In this document: positions 31,317 through 34,442 of the stretch, in pieces | Numbering within the stretch: position 1 is the stretch's first letter | Layout: every line of letters starts with the position of its first letter | Assembly (NCBI RefSeq): GCF_014145095.1 | Contig: NZ_JAALDX010000056.1 | Span: 7,811-42,252 of the forward strand | Source of the DNA: Dietzia sp. SLG310A2-38A2 | GTDB lineage: Bacteria; Actinomycetota; Actinomycetes; Mycobacteriales; Mycobacteriaceae | Reading direction: 5' to 3' | Length of the DNA: 34,442 bases | The notes under the pieces: model-generated | The model's database searches: none | What the model was told of the DNA's origin: nothing | What the model saw: only the letters and a program-made list of their open reading frames with translations | Position numbers and translations under genes: made by a program

Positions 31317-31895
31317 ACCTTACTGTCCCCTAACACTCGCCTCCGGATCCGGAAGAGAATTCCCAGACCAGAGCGCTTACGCCGACGATGGAATCGGTCT
31401 CCACTCGACCCGGGCACCGGTGAGGCGAACACTGACTGATCTCACGACGCCACCTGACTGGTTTCCTGGCCAGCCGTGCACTGGCAACCAAGCGGCATTC
31501 ACTGACACCGAAGTGGCGGAACGACAGTCTGTACGCTCCAGGCCCACCAGCCCATTGCCACCAGTCTGTCAGTCGCCGAGTGCCACGGGTTTGGCAGGAT
31601 CCGAGCCACTGACAGCAGGTGGCCACGATCTATGCGAGCCTCACCAACGCTCTCGCTGGGAAAGCGGGTCCTGATTCTGAGCCCCATTTTTGGGACGGCG
31701 ATTGCCGCTCGGTACCCGATCGTTGCTGATGCGACTTCGAACGTTCCACTACCAAGGAACGGGGACGGTCGGTCGAGCGCGCGAGCCGCTCTGTCGATCA
31801 GCGGAGTGGGCGGAGTTCCAGGTCGACACGCTGCGGCGGCAAGGTTACCGGTGACAACATCTGCTCATGGTTCACGAAACGGGGATGGGGTAGCG
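31317..31895. other. About 580 bp without a supported gene
   Basis: Open frames here are short or mutually antisense and lack ribosome-binding sites. The stretch is less GC-rich. It contains a perfect 12-bp palindrome TCCGGATCCGGA (31342-31353), just upstream of the membrane hydrolase gene, and may be decayed DNA. Confidence 0.45.
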
Positions 31896-32348
31896 ATGCT
31901 CAGGCGGTATGCCGTAGGCGTTGGCGCTTGCACTGTAGGAGTTGCACTCTTGGCAGGGTGTGGCAGCGACGGTACGTCCGGCCCAGTGCCGACCGAGGCG
32001 CCACCGGTCGAGAGCACTTTCTCCTCAACGGCCCAGGCACTCGCGATCCCTGAGGAGGTGATCGTTTGTCAGCCAGGGATGGTCGACACCGCCCTCACTG
32101 TCGCCGATGTGCCTGAGTGGCCGGGCCCTGCGCCATCCGAGTTTGTGGAGCCGAATTATCCGTCGGGCCTATGCGGAACACTCACTGGACCAGAAGCGAA
32201 GGACGTATACGAGGCGGCACTCGAGCACCCGACTGCACTGCTGGAAGAAGGCCAGTTGGAAGAAGGCGAGATCCTGAGCGGTAACCCCGACGCATTGTGG
32301 GCGTCGAAGGGCATAGTCGTGTGGCTCGTCGTCGAACCCCAATGGTGA
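31896..32348 (+). CDS. Putative lipoprotein (150 aa)
   Basis: Signal peptide MLRRYAVGVGACTVGVALLAGCGS with lipobox LAGC (Cys22), then a Pro/Thr/Ser linker (GPVPTEAPPVESTFSS) and a small folded part with two further cysteines (VIVCQPGM and GLCGTL), which may form a disulfide outside the cell. No domain recognised. A longer frame extends upstream, but ATG 31896 gives the perfect lipoprotein N terminus behind a G-rich stretch. Acidic repeat LLEEGQLEEGEIL near the C terminus. Stands alone. Confidence 0.75.
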   Translation: MLRRYAVGVGACTVGVALLAGCGSDGTSGPVPTEAPPVESTFSSTAQALAIPEEVIVCQPGMVDTALTVADVPEWPGPAPSEFVEPNYPSGLCGTLTGPEAKDVYEAALEHPTALLEEGQLEEGEILSGNPDALWASKGIVVWLVVEPQW

Positions 32349-32452
32349 GACTCGATTCCTCCGCGAGCCGCTTGCGCGCTGAATCTCCACGGCGGTCTCG
32401 TGCCGGTTCCCGTCGCTAATTATCCGAAGCCCGGGCGGGATACTCTGAGTTG

Positions 32453-33475
32453 ATGCGAGTTTCGCCGGATGGGACCTTCCATGGGCTGCGTGCGTCGCAC
32501 CTATGCCGCGCGGCGTGCCGGGTTCCCGCGGACCCGGGCCCGTTAGATCGCCACTTTGTCGCGCTCCACCCGGTCATCGATTATCGGCCCTACATCTCCG
32601 CATCCCCTGACGTGTTCCCTCCCGGTCATCCGGGATACAACCAGGGCGTGGCGGCGGACCTGCAGATCCCGCAGGCTCTGCGGGACGAGGTCGAGGTTTG
32701 GATCAGCCAGTTCAAAGCTCATTTCGGTCACCTCGGTGACCGCCCTGTTGATCAGCCTGTGTGGTCGGACGGGTTCGACGAGATGGCCTGGCTCGACCGC
32801 GGCCACGCATTGGCGGAGCGCCTCGGTGAGCAGTATCCGGAGCACTTCGTGTTCTGCTGCGCGGAGAAGTACGTGGTGTGCGAGTTGGCGGCTGATCAGC
32901 TGGGTTACGTGTGCGCCCTGACCGGACAGATCACGCGTGAGGATGGCTGGCGGATGCCCGGCAATGAGCCCGATCCGGATGTGCCGGGGGAGCTGAAACT
33001 CATGCCGGAGTACGGGGTCGAGTGGGGCTTATGGGACGGGTGGCTGCCGTACCACCAGCCCCCTCGGCTCCGAGCCGGTCCGGGTCGCGGGGTTTTTCCG
33101 ACCCCGCGCAGCCTCGGGCTCACCTCGCAGCTCGAGGAGCGACTCCGGCAGTGGAACGAGGACTGGCACCGCAGCTTCCTCGCCTACGGGCTAGATGACC
33201 ATGGGACTAGCGCCGATCTCGGCCTGCCGAATGGAGATCTCGCCTTGCCGGAATGGGCCGACGATGTAGACCCGGCGGCCTGGTATCGCGAGGGCCACGC
33301 GATCGCCGCAAGCCTTGCCGATCAGCTCCCTGGGGTCACGGTGCGACTCAGGGCGATCCGATATGTGTGTGCCCCGCGCTTGCTCGACCTCACGCAGGTC
33401 TTCGGCGACGACGAATTCTTCACGCCGCTAGCGAGACGGTTTTCCGAGACACCAGAGGACGCTACCGGCCCATGA
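32453..33475 (+). CDS. Unknown protein with internal duplication (340 aa)
   Basis: Not recognised. Two copies of a module of about 80 residues are visible: LRDEVEVWISQFKAHFGHL through WLDRGHALAERLGEQYPEH, ending AEKYVV (about residues 76-145), and LEERLRQWNEDWHRSFLAY through WYREGHAIAASLADQLPGV, ending AIRYVC (about 225-305). Both share the pattern L-x3-V/L-x2-W, F, W-D, GHA-x-A-x2-L-x3-P, YV. Cytoplasmic, no membrane segment. TACTCT (32441-32446) lies 6 bp before ATG 32453, which fits a leaderless transcript. The first 60 residues are less protein-like, so a downstream start is possible. Such small duplicated proteins sometimes act as immunity proteins, but there is no toxin gene here. Confidence 0.65.
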   Translation: MRVSPDGTFHGLRASHLCRAACRVPADPGPLDRHFVALHPVIDYRPYISASPDVFPPGHPGYNQGVAADLQIPQALRDEVEVWISQFKAHFGHLGDRPVDQPVWSDGFDEMAWLDRGHALAERLGEQYPEHFVFCCAEKYVVCELAADQLGYVCALTGQITREDGWRMPGNEPDPDVPGELKLMPEYGVEWGLWDGWLPYHQPPRLRAGPGRGVFPTPRSLGLTSQLEERLRQWNEDWHRSFLAYGLDDHGTSADLGLPNGDLALPEWADDVDPAAWYREGHAIAASLADQLPGVTVRLRAIRYVCAPRLLDLTQVFGDDEFFTPLARRFSETPEDATGP

Positions 33476-33505
33476 AGTGGACGTGCGCCAGGGCCAGCAT
33501 CGAGA

Positions 33506-33533
33506 GTCTCACAAAACTGTAGTTTCTCGAGAC
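33506..33533 (+). terminator. Imperfect dyad after the duplicated-module gene
   Basis: Arms GTCTC-N3-AAACT and AGTTT-N3-GAGAC around GT, 30 bp after the stop. It could be a weak terminator or an operator. Confidence 0.3.
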
Positions 33534-33714
33534 GCACCCCATGGAATCGGACGACTGGAGATGTCCTGTGAACACGACACCGGATAATGTGAGCTCTACA
33601 GCCTCGATCCCGTCGGGGGTGAGGATCGCATCGTCTCCGGCTTGATCGCCACCGAGTACGGAGCGCGCCCGGTGAACGGCGATGACACTTCACTTGGGGA
33701 GCTACCGTCGGGCA

Positions 33715-34056
33715 ATGGAGAAAGAGTCGGATCGGAACGTCTTGATCAGTGCAGGGTTCGCGGTAGTGGCGGCCCCGGTAGCGGCGGGCGTGATGGCTCT
33801 GGCGTGGAAGTTCCCGATCATCATGGTTGGCGTCAGCGGAGGCACGGTCGGGGATGCAATTGCAGCGGCTTTCTCGATGTTCGTTTTCATGACGCTATTC
33901 TCGTTTTTCATCGGGATCGCCGTGATCGGCATAGCAGGGGCCGGAGCGGGCATTCTAGTGAGACGTGGTCCCGCATTGGACGCCGTATTTACGGGTGTCG
34001 CAGTGGGTATTTTGGCTGCAATGGTGGTCGGGTTCGCAGGGGTACTCGGCAAGTGA
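33715..34056 (+). CDS. Small integral membrane protein (113 aa)
   Basis: Three to four hydrophobic helices fill most of the protein (LISAGFAVVAAPVAAGVMAL, SMFVFMTLFSFFIGIAVIGI, DAVFTGVAVGILAAMVVGFA), with a charged N terminus MEKESDRN. No family recognised. The start is uncertain: ATG 33715 fits the polar N terminus, with GGGGAG 13 bp upstream; ATG 33682 is in frame and 11 codons longer. Separated by only about 40 bp from the IS3 end, so it may be disturbed at its 3' side. Confidence 0.55.
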   Translation: MEKESDRNVLISAGFAVVAAPVAAGVMALAWKFPIIMVGVSGGTVGDAIAAAFSMFVFMTLFSFFIGIAVIGIAGAGAGILVRRGPALDAVFTGVAVGILAAMVVGFAGVLGK

Positions 34057-34094
34057 GGGCAGACGTACCGGTTGAGCGCGCCAAGATGTCGCGA

Positions 34095-34442
34095 TGAACC
34101 GCCCCAGGCTTCCCGCCGCTCCCTGAGTGGGCTGCAACTCTCGGTTGAGAGCGGCGTAGTAGCTCTGCTCGAACTCGACGGGCGAGACGTAGCCCAAGCT
34201 CGGGTGGAGCCGGTCATTGTTGTACCACTCGGCCTTGTACAGCCCGTTGGCCGTCTCCATGAGCGCGTTGTCGTACGCGTCACCGACATTCCCGATCGAC
34301 GGGTCGATGCCCTCCAGCGCCAGGCGTTCGGCGAACGCTACAGATGTATATAGACCGCCTGCGTTCGAGTGGCTGATCAGCGACCTCGGCTCGACCGGGT
34401 GCCCCTACCGGTCACGTTGCCACAGCGCCGTCCGCAGCGGCG
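34095..34442 (-). mobile_element. Degenerate IS3-family insertion sequence, one end (continues outside window)
   Basis: TGAACCGCCCC at 34095-34105 matches what I recall of the terminal inverted repeat of actinobacterial IS3 elements, and the rest codes for the transposase C terminus on the minus strand. The other end lies beyond the window. Confidence 0.65.
34095..34442 (-). pseudogene. IS3-family transposase OrfB, decayed fragment
   Basis: Minus-strand translation gives LRTALWQRDR, an in-frame TAG (34405-34407), GHPVEPRSLISHS, NAGGLYTS, GIDPSIGNVGDAYDNALMET and finally WYNNDRLHPSLGYVSPVEFE, the rve integrase core of IS3 OrfB. Three defects are visible. The TAG stop replaces a sense codon. 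The second catalytic Asp of the DDE triad (usual HSDAGSQYTS) is Asn. The stretch of about 25-30 residues normally between GLYKTE and WYN..RLH is missing. The frame also runs past the expected end of the element. The transposase cannot be active. Confidence 0.8.

Noticed and set aside
31632-31895. 88-codon extension upstream of the lipoprotein
   Set aside because: It would bury a perfect lipoprotein signal peptide in the middle of the protein.

Overview
The window comes from a high-GC actinobacterium. GC-rich codon use, GTG starts, 4-nt ATGA/GTGA overlaps, paired acyl-CoA dehydrogenases, an Erm methyltransferase and a divergent HxlR-type regulator/quinone reductase pair all point to the Mycobacteriales (Corynebacteriales). 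A Dietzia, Gordonia or Rhodococcus relative is plausible, but nothing here fixes the genus.

Bases 1-2663 hold the 3' part of a pyruvate carboxylase gene, closed by a bidirectional terminator. Bases 2708-18601 look like a catabolic gene cluster. It contains a translationally coupled enoyl-CoA hydratase/acyl-CoA dehydrogenase operon divergent from a FadR-type GntR regulator; a Rieske oxygenase coupled to a 101-aa companion protein; two ThuA-like proteins; two TetR regulators; a histidine phosphatase; an SDR-dihydrolipoyl dehydrogenase-like-ThuA operon; a second SDR; and a swivel-domain PEP-utilising protein without an ATP-grasp domain, coupled to a zinc-independent MDR oxidoreductase. Together these suggest uptake and degradation of a cyclic or branched hydrophobic acid: ring hydroxylation, dehydrogenation, side-chain beta-oxidation. 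The substrate cannot be read from the sequence. A 15-nt element (14 of 15 identical) lies upstream of both the beta-oxidation operon and the second SDR, suggesting shared control.

Bases 18632-24235 form a mixed block. It has an Erm-type 23S rRNA methyltransferase preceded by a 13-codon leader peptide and competing RNA helices, a TetR regulator, a Tat-exported GMC/cholesterol-oxidase-like flavoprotein, a DapA-like aldolase, and an HxlR regulator divergent from a QorB-like NAD(P)-dependent reductase.

Bases about 24300-34442 look accessory. The left edge carries a C-terminal gene fragment and the right edge a decayed IS3 transposase. Between them are a 538-aa unknown protein, an AFG1/ZapE-like ATPase, a TetR-methyltransferase pair, several small membrane proteins and lipoproteins, a 340-aa protein with an internal duplication, and long spacers carrying perfect palindromes. 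No tRNA, rRNA or CRISPR array was seen.
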